DNA of 64,000 nucleotides from Stutzerimonas kunmingensis. Its GTDB lineage: Bacteria; Pseudomonadota; Gammaproteobacteria; Pseudomonadales; Pseudomonadaceae. Below, in pieces: positions 49,981 to 59,600 of this stretch. The position numbers and the translations under genes were made by a program. Each line of letters starts with the position of its first letter. The stretch's first letter is position 1. The DNA lies in the NCBI RefSeq assembly GCF_002929225.1, contig NZ_PISM01000020.1, positions 124,001 to 188,000 on the forward strand, written 5' to 3'. The notes under the pieces were generated by a model. That model made no database searches and was not told where the DNA came from. It saw only the letters and a program-made list of their open reading frames with translations.

Positions 49981-50139
49981 CGGTACATCCTTGTAGCGTC
50001 ATGGCGAGTGCGCGTTTATCGCAGGGTTGTGGGGTGATGGCAATACGGTGTCATTCTTTATGTGTGACAGATATTAGCGTGGGTGTGGTCCACCCCATAT
50101 TTATCTCGAACGACGCTTACACCGGTTGTTCCAGTGTCC

Positions 50140-50550
50140 TCATATGTCAAGGGCAATGCGATTCAGATAGTCCGCCCTGTCATCACTCATCCTTGAGATA
50201 CAATTATCAATCGTTACTTGGTAAGCCTCTGCGGTCTCCTCTATTTCAAAGGCTTCAAGCTTGCAATCTGCGTCTCGCAGATCGATCCACTCTCGCTGCG
50301 CCGTCTTTAATAGAGAAACGTATTGGTCTGCTAGCAAAGGTGAGGTTTTATACTGAAGTCTGATTCGATTCAGGGTGGCCTTGTACGATGAATTAAGAAG
50401 ATTGTCTGATTGCTCTTTATTGTACTGCGCGCACAGAGCTATTTGAGAAGAAGCTTCAATTTCTTCGCACGGATTATTAACATCATTGCTTAATGCTGTA
50501 CGTGTAAACAGAAGCAAAAAAATTAGAGTTATTTTTCGGATATTGAACAT
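50140..50550 (-). CDS. LprI-family (DUF1311) exported protein, candidate immunity protein
   Basis: 136 residues with a signal peptide (MFNIRKITLIFLLLFTRTALS|N). The mature part has four Cys (NPCEEI, ALCAQY, DADCKL, DNCISR) and the LprI/DUF1311 pattern (LNSSYKATLNRI...AQREWIDLRDADCKLEA). LprI of Mycobacterium is a lysozyme inhibitor. Here the gene overlaps the end of a predicted lysozyme-like T6SS effector by one base, and a periplasmic inhibitor is what such an effector would need for self-protection. GC is about 35-45 %, far below the window average. The 159 bases downstream contain no gene. Confidence 0.75.
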   Translation of the reverse strand: MFNIRKITLIFLLLFTRTALSNDVNNPCEEIEASSQIALCAQYNKEQSDNLLNSSYKATLNRIRLQYKTSPLLADQYVSLLKTAQREWIDLRDADCKLEAFEIEETAEAYQVTIDNCISRMSDDRADYLNRIALDI

Positions 50551-52847
50551 TAGTTATTCCTAAGGTAACGAGCTCTGTTTCGCCCCGGCTCATACTGCCT
50601 GATGGCAGGCGTATTTTCTATGTAGCGTATCAGCTCGGCTTTATCATTCCTCATTCCAGCCTTCATCGGGTTGGGCCCCTTTGTAAAACCCTGATAGACG
50701 AAATCTACCAGCACATCCCTGATGACCTGATCTAGGGCGTTCCAATCGGTCCTATCAGGCTCGCTCGCAGTCCAGTGGTCATAGTTTCTGATAGCGCGAT
50801 CTACGTAGTTTGGGTAGATAATGTTGAAAAGAAGTATTTCCTGCTCGGGAGTTATTTGCCCAATAGATGATTTGTTCTCTCTAACAAATTGCTGGGCGAT
50901 TAGGCCTTTCTTTCCGTGCGCCTGGGCAATCTTAGTTGCCTGATCATGCGCAATGTCGGCACTTGTCATATGAGCGTAGATTTCTATTTCGGTCCGTGAA
51001 CCCATGTCATAACCGCGACCGAGAGTGACGCCCGATAGATCGTTTCCAGGCCAGTGAACGACCCGGCTGAAGAACGGAGAGGTTGGAATATTATTCCCTT
51101 CGGCATCAAACGTTATTCTCCCTTCGCTAATCGTGTGGTTGGCACGCGCTACAGTGCTGAATATGCCGATCAGGGCAAGTGGTTGAAAGTGCCAAGCTTT
51201 CCCATCTGCGCTGATAGAGTAGCGCCCGGCTATATCGCCCCACCAGCTTAGAGTTTTGATGCGGTTCTTCTCTTCCGCCCAATCCTGATTGGGGTCATCG
51301 GAGCGGTGGCCCATCAGCTCATCGAGTTCGTCCCAACGCGCTGCATTCCAAAACCACTCGCTTTCATGCCGCGTGACGAGCTGCGAGATGGATTGGGCGT
51401 GGCAAGGCTTTTCCAGTGCCTCCTGGATTTCTTGGGAGGTCATCTTGCCGTCGCGGTTGGTGTCGATGATGTCGTAGAGGCGGCTGCGCACCGGACCTTT
51501 GTCGGCCTGGTCGATGGCGCCCTGGTAGCTGGCTTTTTCGTCGTCGGACAGGCGAAGCGCCGCGTTGAGGTAATAGACGAATCCCGACATAGGAGGATCG
51601 GCATCCTCAAGGCATTCAAAACCCTCCCACTCCCACGGACTGTGACGAGTAGTGATCAGCTCCTGCTCGGCGAGCCAGCCGTCGATGGGGTTTCCGTTAG
51701 CGTCGGCGAACAGGCCGTCCAGTCGCCACCAGTACATAGTGTTGTCAGCGCCATCCTTCACCTGGATTTTTCTCGAAGCGGGGAGCCCATCCAGCAAGGA
51801 CTGCGGAATGATCAGGTCGACGCCGATCTCCGTGCCATCGTCATCCAATTTGGGCGGGTTTTCGGCATTGATATCGTCCCTGTGCGTGATCAATTTGCTC
51901 GCACCTTTATAGACCTTGAGCAGGGTTTTCTGGTCGTCCGGCAAGCGACTGGCCCAGGCACGGCTCCGGGCGATGAACGCGGGCACATCGTCGCAGCTGA
52001 ACAGTTCGACATGGACCATGTGCTGAGCGGCGTTGTCGTGGTTCTGGTACAGACCGGGATGGCCAATAAGTTCACCCGCCTTGATCGGCAACCCGCTGTC
52101 GAGAACGACGACCTTGCCGTATTCCGCTGGCTCGCTGTGCGGTTTGAGCAAGCCGGTGGATACATAGCCGGGCAGTTGCCCCTCGTCGTCAGCTGATAGG
52201 ACGGGTTGTGCCGTCCCGCTGATCAGGCTGACCAGCTTGCTGAACTTGCCTTCCGTCTCGCCGATGGTGATCTGGGCACCCTTGGACAGCTCAGACAGCT
52301 TGGTGGTGTGCTTGCTCGGACCTGCGCGAACGCTCAGGCCATCGTGCTGCGTATTCACGGTATAGCGTTTGGTTTCCCAGAAGGCGGGGCGCGGAAGGTC
52401 CGCTTGCGCCTGGTAGCCGGCCCAATCCAGCAGGTGCATGTACAGGCTGTAGAGAGTGAGGCTTGGAGGGGTTTGCCCTTCGACGATGCTGCCGTCAGCG
52501 TTCTTCAGTGGCGGCGGCTGCAGGCTGTGCTTGACCAGAACGAACCCCGTGGAAAAGGGCGCTCGTTTGACCATGGGAATGTCGTCGGTGAATTCGCTGA
52601 CCGGGTAGTGCTCGTCGATGCGGTAGGCAATTACTTCTCCGTCGGCGATACAGCGCACGCTCGACTGATCGAATGCAGCGGCCGTGCCTTCGTCGAAGTG
52701 CACGCCGCCATGCCATAAGCCGTTTTCGCCGGTGGGGTAGAACCCGCCCCTGGCCTGGGCCATATGCGTAAGCAGCTGCAGCGTATTGTTGCTGGTGTCC
52801 TTGCTGGGAAACGGATAAGCCCAGTTGATCGGCTTGTGTTCGGCCAT
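50550..52847 (-). CDS. VgrG-linked multi-domain peptidoglycan hydrolase effector
   Basis: 765 residues, no signal peptide. Residues 30-115 and 245-285 look like two halves of an M23/lysostaphin-type fold (H46GGVH50 and H276MVH279VEL) split by an SH3-like insert (about 160-240); the usual HxxxD and HxH are altered, so activity is doubtful. A second SH3-like stretch is at about 355-400. An EF-hand loop is at 462-473 (DTNRDGKMTSQE). Residues about 570-765 resemble pesticin/T4 lysozyme: E576 followed by SGVTLGRGYDMG (605-616). It is placed right after vgrG and probably rides on the VgrG spike. Confidence 0.8.
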   Translation of the reverse strand: MAEHKPINWAYPFPSKDTSNNTLQLLTHMAQARGGFYPTGENGLWHGGVHFDEGTAAAFDQSSVRCIADGEVIAYRIDEHYPVSEFTDDIPMVKRAPFSTGFVLVKHSLQPPPLKNADGSIVEGQTPPSLTLYSLYMHLLDWAGYQAQADLPRPAFWETKRYTVNTQHDGLSVRAGPSKHTTKLSELSKGAQITIGETEGKFSKLVSLISGTAQPVLSADDEGQLPGYVSTGLLKPHSEPAEYGKVVVLDSGLPIKAGELIGHPGLYQNHDNAAQHMVHVELFSCDDVPAFIARSRAWASRLPDDQKTLLKVYKGASKLITHRDDINAENPPKLDDDGTEIGVDLIIPQSLLDGLPASRKIQVKDGADNTMYWWRLDGLFADANGNPIDGWLAEQELITTRHSPWEWEGFECLEDADPPMSGFVYYLNAALRLSDDEKASYQGAIDQADKGPVRSRLYDIIDTNRDGKMTSQEIQEALEKPCHAQSISQLVTRHESEWFWNAARWDELDELMGHRSDDPNQDWAEEKNRIKTLSWWGDIAGRYSISADGKAWHFQPLALIGIFSTVARANHTISEGRITFDAEGNNIPTSPFFSRVVHWPGNDLSGVTLGRGYDMGSRTEIEIYAHMTSADIAHDQATKIAQAHGKKGLIAQQFVRENKSSIGQITPEQEILLFNIIYPNYVDRAIRNYDHWTASEPDRTDWNALDQVIRDVLVDFVYQGFTKGPNPMKAGMRNDKAELIRYIENTPAIRQYEPGRNRARYLRNN

Positions 52848-52900
52848 TTTCGATGCTTCCTTGCTTTCGAGCCGGCGGGGCAGCTGGCTCTGTCCTTTTC

Positions 52901-54949
52901 TTAGCCTGAAAAATTGAGCGAGCGCTTGCGTTTGCTGAGCAGGCTGTCCGCCTCACCTGGCACTGCCTGCTCCAGTAGGCTCCCGGCCTTATCGCTATCA
53001 GCCATTCCCGGCAGCACCGGCGGCTTGATCTTGATTCCCGAGCCCTTGCCTGGTGCGCCGCCGGCGTTGATTCGCGCTAGCGGGCCAGAGACGGTGATGC
53101 CGCCTGGGTCGAGCTTAATGAAGCTGCCGCCGGCTTTAAGCGTGAGTTCGATGCCGGCTTCGATGACCATTTTCTGCCCGGCCTTGAGGTGGATCTCGCG
53201 GCCAGCCTTGGTCAGCTGGGCGGTGCCGAGCTTGATGTGTTGGGTCTGGCCGATGGTGAGGTGGTCGTCGGGTTTGACTTCCACTTTGCGGTCGCCGGCA
53301 ACGGTCAGGTGTTCCTCGGCGCGGAATTCGCTGTAGCTGTTGGCCTCGACGGTGTCGTGGCGTTCATTACCGACGCGGATCTTCTGGTCGTGCTCGATGT
53401 TTTCGTCCCAGTCGCGCTGGGCGTGAATGTAGATCTGCTCGGCGCCCTTGCGGTCTTCGATGCGCAGTTCGTTATAGCCGCCACCACCCGGTGAGCTGAG
53501 CGTTTTGAACACCGTGCGGGTCTTGTTCGCCGGCAGGTCGTAGGGGACCTGGTGTTCCTTGTGGTACAGGCAGCCGGTCACCAGCGGTTGATCGGGATCG
53601 CCTTCGAGAAAGGTCACCAGTACCTCCATGCCGACCCGTGGGATGGCGATGCCGCCGTAGCGGTCACCGGCCCAGCTGGAGGAGACGCGCAGCCAGCAGC
53701 TGGTCTTGTCGTCGGCCTGGCCGTGGCGATCCCAGTGGAGCTGGACCTTCACCCGTCCGTATTCGTCGCAGTGGATTTCTTCGCCCGCGGGGCCGGTGAC
53801 CACGGCGGTTTGGCTGCCAAGCACCTTCGGCTTCGGATGGCTTAGCGGCGGGCGGAAAGGGATATCCCAGGGCGTGGCGCTGAAATGGTTGCGGTAGCCC
53901 TGGACGAAGCCCTCACCGCTATCGACATGGCTGGTGACCGACTCCTCCAGCACCTGCGGCTGCTTGCCTTCATGCAGCACTTCGGTGAGCAGCCAAAGGT
54001 CGTTCCATTCGCGGCGCGGGTGGTCGGAGATTTCCAGCAGATGGCCGCTGACCAGCCGCGGCTGGTCACTGTTGCCCTCGGCCAGGCGGTAGTCGTGGCG
54101 GTGGCGCTCCAGGGTGCGTTGCGAGAGGTGTTTGCCGCGGGCGCGCTCGGTAAAGCGGCCGGGGTAGTCGTAGTCCTCCAGATCGGGTTGCGGCATGGTG
54201 TTCGCCGCCGGCTCACCGCGGTGGGCTGCCTCCATCAGCAGCCTGGGTTGTTCGAAGTCGTAATCACGGCGGCTGACCCGACTGGTGCGAGTCGCGACGC
54301 GCACGGCGAAGCGCTTGATCACCGGCTCGTCAGCCGTCATGCCGTTGTCCTGCAGATAGGCGGTCGGCTGGCCGAGTCGGGCGAAGCTGGTCTGGTCGTC
54401 GCCGAAGACCAGCACATGGCCGGCCGTGCTGTGCTCGAAGTGGTAATGAATGCCTTCTTCCTCGCACAGGAGCTGGATGAAGTGCAGGTCCGATTCGTCG
54501 TACTGCACGCAGTACTCGCGCGGCGGGTAGATCACCGGGCCGAGCTGGAAGCGGTAGGCATCGGCCTGGATGCCGTGTTCCTCGAGTACCTGGGCGATGA
54601 TCTGCGGCACGCTGAGGTGCTGGAAGATGCGCTGGTTGGTGCGATGGGCGAGGTAGGCCAGCTGCGGCACCAGCGTGAGCCGATAGCGGGTCAGGCGCTT
54701 GCCCGATTCACCCTGGGCGATGCGGTGGACCAGGCCGTGGATGCCCATGCCGGCGGGGTCGAAGGCAAGAAAGGCGGGTTTATGCAGCAGTGCCTGCAGG
54801 TCGAGGTCGGGGCGCTCGCTGACCAGTTCCAGGTCGAAACGATAGGGCTGGCTGATGGCCTCGCGGCCCCGGAATTCGAGCACCTTAAAGTCGTGATCGA
54901 CGCCTTCCAGGGTCAGGCTGAAGTGGGTTTCATTGGCCGCGTTGAACAT
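52901..54949 (-). CDS. vgrG: T6SS spike protein VgrG
   Basis: 682 residues with the gp27-like start (FSLTLEGVDHDFKVLEFRGRE), the gp5-like OB region (GPAGEEIHCDEYGRVKVQLHWDR), and the repetitive beta-helix needle ending in KAGGSFIKLDPGGITVSGP. The C-terminal tail of about 60 residues has no recognisable effector domain, so toxicity is carried by the separate protein next to it. It follows stk1 by 21 bases. Confidence 0.95.
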   Translation of the reverse strand: MFNAANETHFSLTLEGVDHDFKVLEFRGREAISQPYRFDLELVSERPDLDLQALLHKPAFLAFDPAGMGIHGLVHRIAQGESGKRLTRYRLTLVPQLAYLAHRTNQRIFQHLSVPQIIAQVLEEHGIQADAYRFQLGPVIYPPREYCVQYDESDLHFIQLLCEEEGIHYHFEHSTAGHVLVFGDDQTSFARLGQPTAYLQDNGMTADEPVIKRFAVRVATRTSRVSRRDYDFEQPRLLMEAAHRGEPAANTMPQPDLEDYDYPGRFTERARGKHLSQRTLERHRHDYRLAEGNSDQPRLVSGHLLEISDHPRREWNDLWLLTEVLHEGKQPQVLEESVTSHVDSGEGFVQGYRNHFSATPWDIPFRPPLSHPKPKVLGSQTAVVTGPAGEEIHCDEYGRVKVQLHWDRHGQADDKTSCWLRVSSSWAGDRYGGIAIPRVGMEVLVTFLEGDPDQPLVTGCLYHKEHQVPYDLPANKTRTVFKTLSSPGGGGYNELRIEDRKGAEQIYIHAQRDWDENIEHDQKIRVGNERHDTVEANSYSEFRAEEHLTVAGDRKVEVKPDDHLTIGQTQHIKLGTAQLTKAGREIHLKAGQKMVIEAGIELTLKAGGSFIKLDPGGITVSGPLARINAGGAPGKGSGIKIKPPVLPGMADSDKAGSLLEQAVPGEADSLLSKRKRSLNFSG

Positions 54950-54970
54950 TGGGCTGTCCTTGTCCTGATG

Positions 54971-55948
54971 TCATCCGTGGGAGTGGCCGAACCAGCGCTG
55001 CCAACGGCTCGGTGCGGGGCGGCTGAAGGCGTGCAACAGGCCCGCCGCATCGATGCTGCGCTGCGCTTCGTCGAATGCCAGCGCCAGACGCAGCGCCGGC
55101 CAGCAATGTGCCGGTAGCTGAGGCGGCCGTTGCAGGGCGCGATCCAGCTCCATGGCCTTGGCCTGACGGGCGCTGAGCCGGCGATAAGGGTGGCTGCCGC
55201 TGGCCAGTTCATAGAGCACGCAGGCCAGGGCGTACACATCCGCCGCCGCGGTCAGCTCGCCGCCGTCGAGCAGTTCCAGGGCTGCATAACGCGGCGTCCA
55301 GGCGGCGAAGCGCGTGCGGCACAGGCGCGGTAAACCGGGCAGCAGGCCTTCCAGCGGTTGGCCGAGGCCATAGTCGAACAGGCGCAGGCCGTCATCGGCG
55401 AGCATCACGTTGCTCGGTTTCAGGTCGCCATGCAGCACGCCCAGACTGTGGGAGTAGGTCAGCGCTTCCAGCAGCGGCAACGCGATACCCTGCAGTTCGC
55501 TCCAGGCCATGCCCTGCGGGCGCTCGCACAGCAGCTGGTCGAGGGTCGGCCCCTTGAGCAGCTCCAGGGTGATGAAGGCGCGCTGGCTGGCCGGGTCGAT
55601 ATCGAAGTTGTACAGGCGCACCACATGCCGATGGCTTAGGCGTGTCGTCAGTGCGTACTCGCTGTAGAGCAGCGCGCTGGCGTCGGGGTATTCGGCGAAA
55701 TCCTCGCTGAGCGTCTTCAGCGCCACGTAAGGTTCCGGATCACCAAACTGTTCGCGCAGCAGATCGCGCGCGCGATAGACCGCACCCATGCCGCCGACGC
55801 CGAGTAGGCGCTCGATCCGGTAGCGGCCACCGAGCACGTCCGGCAGCTCGCCAGGGGCTGTCTTCGGTTTGACCGCTGCTGGCGTGGCCGCGGTGGACGC
55901 CAGGGCAAAGTAGGTGAGGTCGCTGGCCTGCAATTGCGGTGCGTTCAT
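54971..55948 (-). CDS. stk1: T6SS-associated serine/threonine protein kinase (Stk1-like)
   Basis: 325 residues, one kinase domain and no membrane segment. Glycine loop GVGGMGAVYRARD (50-62), K78 in YVALKTL, catalytic loop H173GDLKPSN (a non-RD form with Gly in place of Arg) and F191DYG in place of DFG. It overlaps the phosphatase stop (ATGA). In HSI-II type T6SS clusters stp1 and stk1 regulate assembly by phosphorylation of Fha-type proteins. Confidence 0.92.
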   Translation of the reverse strand: MNAPQLQASDLTYFALASTAATPAAVKPKTAPGELPDVLGGRYRIERLLGVGGMGAVYRARDLLREQFGDPEPYVALKTLSEDFAEYPDASALLYSEYALTTRLSHRHVVRLYNFDIDPASQRAFITLELLKGPTLDQLLCERPQGMAWSELQGIALPLLEALTYSHSLGVLHGDLKPSNVMLADDGLRLFDYGLGQPLEGLLPGLPRLCRTRFAAWTPRYAALELLDGGELTAAADVYALACVLYELASGSHPYRRLSARQAKAMELDRALQRPPQLPAHCWPALRLALAFDEAQRSIDAAGLLHAFSRPAPSRWQRWFGHSHG

Positions 55949-56676
55949 CGGCGGATCACCACGGCGCTGAGGTTGTCCCGTGCCGGCCCCTTCAATGCCT
56001 GGCGAAACAGTCGCTCCAGTGCCAGGTGTGTGGATGGCAGGCTAAGTGCTGCACCGAGGGCATCGGCGGACATGCTTTGATGAAGCCCATCGCTGCACAG
56101 CAGCAGCGTGTCACCGGGAAACACGTCGAACTCGAGGATATCCAGCTCCAGCTCTTCACTGGCCCCGATGGCGCGGGTCAGCGCATGGGCCGCAGGATGC
56201 CTGGCTGCTTGTTCGGGGGTCAGTTGTTGCTCGTCGAGCAGCTGCTGCAACAGCGAGTGATCCCGCGATAGCTGATAGAGCCGCCCGCTGCGCCACAGAT
56301 AACAGCGGCTGTCGCCCGCCCAGATGCATGCCGCCCGGTCATCCTCCACGAGCAGGGCGACCACGGTGCTGCCGATCACCGGATCCGGGCGTTCGGCGGT
56401 GACCGTCAGTTCCTGGCTTAGCCGGCGATTCAGCTCGTGCAGGCAGCGCCGCAGCGCCAGCACCCGCTCCGGCAGGTCGCCCGTAGTGGATAGATCGGCC
56501 AGCTGCTCGACGATCAAGCGACTGGCCAGCGCGCCGTTCTGGTGTCCGCCCATGCCGTCGGCCACGGCCCACAATCCGGCCTGCGGCAGATCGAGGAAGG
56601 CATCCTCATTGCGCGCCCGCACCTTGCCGGTGTCGGTGCGCGCCGCGCTGCGCCAGCTGCACGCCGTTTCGCTCAT
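55945..56676 (-). CDS. stp1: T6SS-associated PP2C protein phosphatase (Stp1-like)
   Basis: The ATG at 56676 gives 243 residues; the long upstream frame belongs to the tssM shadow. PP2C/PPM motifs are RNEDAFLD (22-29), D40GMGGH, AGDSRCYLWR, LLLCSDGLHQ and RDNLSAVVI. It removes phosphate added by the adjacent kinase. The start shares one base with the tssM stop (TGATG). Confidence 0.93.
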   Translation of the reverse strand: MSETACSWRSAARTDTGKVRARNEDAFLDLPQAGLWAVADGMGGHQNGALASRLIVEQLADLSTTGDLPERVLALRRCLHELNRRLSQELTVTAERPDPVIGSTVVALLVEDDRAACIWAGDSRCYLWRSGRLYQLSRDHSLLQQLLDEQQLTPEQAARHPAAHALTRAIGASEELELDILEFDVFPGDTLLLCSDGLHQSMSADALGAALSLPSTHLALERLFRQALKGPARDNLSAVVIRR

Positions 56677-59600
56677 CACAGCGTCGCCGGCAGCTTGAAG
56701 CCGCGCAGCAGCGCGAGGTCGAACGGATTCGGCGAGCGCTGCGCATGCAGCAGGTAGTTGGCGCTCAGGCCGCCAAGATCGGCCTTGAGCATCAGCACGT
56801 CGCGGCCGCTGTGGTAATCCACCTGCATCAGGTCGATCAGGCGGAACAGCGACCAGGGCCCGGTGTTCTTCTCGATGCCGACGCGACGGCCGCCCAATTC
56901 TTCCACCACCAGGCTGGTGCGCCCGTCGTCGGCTTCGGCTGGCCAGCGGAACGCGGTCTGCACGATTGGCCCGTGGCGGTACTCCATCTGCTGGTTGCCG
57001 AAGCGGAAGTCGGCCCGGCCGAGGCTCGAATCCAGCGAATAGGGCTCCAGTTTGAACAGGATCAGCGGCTCGTTGGGGTTCTCGGCAAAGAAGCTGCGGC
57101 GAATGGTCTGCGCCCGGCTCATCTGCGCGAGGAACTGCTCGGACAGTGGCATGCCGCGACCGTCGACCCGGCGTAACCGGTACTGACCGGCGCTGCCGCT
57201 GACGAAGGGCTTGAGGTAGCGCTCGAAGAAGCTGTCTGCCAGACCCTGGGCCTTGAAGAACTCGCGGAAGTCGGCGAGGGCGACGTCGCTGGCGCTGTGG
57301 GCACTGAACGGATAACGCTCGCGCAGGGCGCCGCGGTAGCTGGCATAGAGCTCGTTGCGATAGCGCTGGTTGAGATAGTGATAGGCATCGCTGAGCACCA
57401 GCGACCAGCTGTCCTCGGCCAGCAGGCCAAGCCACTGGCCGACTGGTTGCGGCAGCCGTGAAGCACTGCTGCGCAGCTGGTTGATGGCGTCGCGCTGACC
57501 GCCCATGCGTGCCTTGGCCATCTCGAAGGCGGCCTGTTCCGGTGCGCTGGCGTGAGCCAGCGAGGCCAGCTGCAATTGCAGGGCGTCGAGTGCCTGCAGG
57601 CTTGCCGTCAGCTCCGGGCCAGCCGCGCCGTTCTCGTCGAGCAGCTGGTGCAGCGGCGCGAAGCGGCGTTCGAGGGTCTTGCGTGCGGTGTCCGGTACGT
57701 TTTTCAGCAGCGCGGCCTGGGCCTGCTCCGCTGCGGCGGTGGCCAGCTTGGCTGCCTTGCCAAGCTTGCCGCCGTCGCTCTGGGCGGCATCGGCCAGGTC
57801 GCCGGCCTCCTCAGTCGCGTCGGCGAGGCCGGCGAAGCGGGTGTTTTCGCGCACCGCCAGCAGCAGTTGCAGCAGCGGTGAGTTGGCAGCGGTGAGCCCG
57901 GCGAGCTGCGTGGCACCCTGCGCCGCACTCCCCGCCGGAAGGACGTTCAGCTGGGTGATTGCCTCGCTCCAGTGTGTGGCGTAGTCACGGAAGTAAAGCT
58001 GTTCCATTTCCGCCAGCAGGCGGCCGAGGTCCTTGGCGCTGAGACTGTCACCTTCACCCAGCACCCAGTTGTCGCGCAGGATTTCGCTGACCAGCTCGGC
58101 GCCCTGGGCGACGAACAGCTTCTGATAGCCGCGCTGGGTGTAGAAGCCGGGAATCGCATAGTCGCCGCCGACGAACAGGGACGCCTGCGGGCCGAGCTGC
58201 GTGTTCAGTCGATAGTCGGGAAGGTTACGCGCCTGATCGCGCAGCATGCGGTACACCACTGCCGCCAGCGATTCGCTGCGCAACTGGGCACGGGCCTTGG
58301 CCACCAGATTGTCGTTCAGCTGATAGGGCGCGAAGGACTCCTCCAGCAGGCGGGCAAAATGGGTGTTCAGGCCTTGCTGGGCAACCGCGTTGCCGCTATG
58401 ACGCAGCGACCAGTCGGCGGCCAGCCAGTCCTTGAGGAAGGCCGCATCTCGGCGTTCGGCAAGGTTCAGCATGAGGTACGCGCGCAGGCTACCGAGCAGC
58501 TGTTCGCGATCATTCAGGTTGGCGCGGATCTGCGCTTCCAGCTGCCGACCGACCCGTGGCAGCAGCAGCTTTTCCAGATTGCGGCGGTAGGCGTCGTGCA
58601 ATGTCGGGTCGACCGCTTCGCCCTGGTACAGCCCTCCCCGGCGCAGCCAGGACACCTCGTCCCGCGGTGGGAAAACCTGGGTCGCCGCGTAGCTCGCGTC
58701 CAGCGCCTTGAGGGTGCGCAGTGCCTCGTCTTCCGCTTCGATGGTCTTGCGTTCGCCACCCAGCGTCTGGGCGATGCCGCGCAGCTGTTCGAGGCGCTCG
58801 TGGTTGCTGGAGAAGTTCAGTGCCCAGGCGCCGCCGAACAGCACCAGGCAACCGAAGGCGCCTGCATAAAGCGCGCGCTGGCCCCAGTCGATGCGGCGAA
58901 CCTCGCGCTGATCGAGGCCCGCCAGTTCGGCTTCGGGAAAGATCACCCGGCTGAGCAGTTGATTGATGAAGCGTGCACGGCCGCTGCGGAAGGTCGGCAG
59001 TGCGCTGCTGGCCAGGCCGAGCTGGCGGCCGATGCCGGCAGTGAGCGGGTCGAGACCTTCGCGTAGCTGCGGCGCGCTGGTCAGGTAGAAGCCACGTAGC
59101 TGGCTGGCACGCTGATAGCGGTTGCCGGCAAACGCGAGTTCGATGAACAGGCTCAGGCGCTCGCCGATCTGCCCCAGCTGATGCGGAAAGTCGAGGATGC
59201 GTCCGCGGCGCTGGGTGTCACGTTCCTGGTGCATGCGCATGATTACCTGGCTGTTCAGCCGGCGCAGCAGTTCCTCGAACTCCTCGCGTACCACCTGCGC
59301 ATCGCTGCCGTTCTGCTCCTTACGGAAGCTGGCGCCGAGCACCTGATCGCTTTCCTCGCGGGACAGCTGATCGAAGAACTCGTCGAAACCGAGAATCCGA
59401 TCGGCCTTGCTCAGCACCAGATAGACGGGGACATCGACGCCCAGGCGCTGGTGGATCTCATGCAGGCGCTGGCGAGCCTGACGGGCAAGGTTCTCCAGCT
59501 CCAGTTCATTGCCGCCTAGCAGCTGATCCACCGGCAGGTTGACCAGTACGCCGTTGAGCGGTCGGGCACGGCGCTTGCGCAGCAGGCCGAGCAGAGTGTC

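Noticed and set aside
48094..50037. Plus-strand 647-residue frame over the di-haem cytochrome gene
   Set aside because: The opposite strand encodes two intact CxxCH motifs and a signal sequence; the plus frame has no recognisable domain.
50081..50095. gggtg-tggtc-caccc hairpin after the LprI-like gene as a terminator
   Set aside because: The stem is only 5 bp and no T-run follows on the minus strand.
50001..50363. Plus-strand 120-residue frame in the AT-richer region
   Set aside because: It overlaps the LprI-like gene and has no domain or ribosome site.
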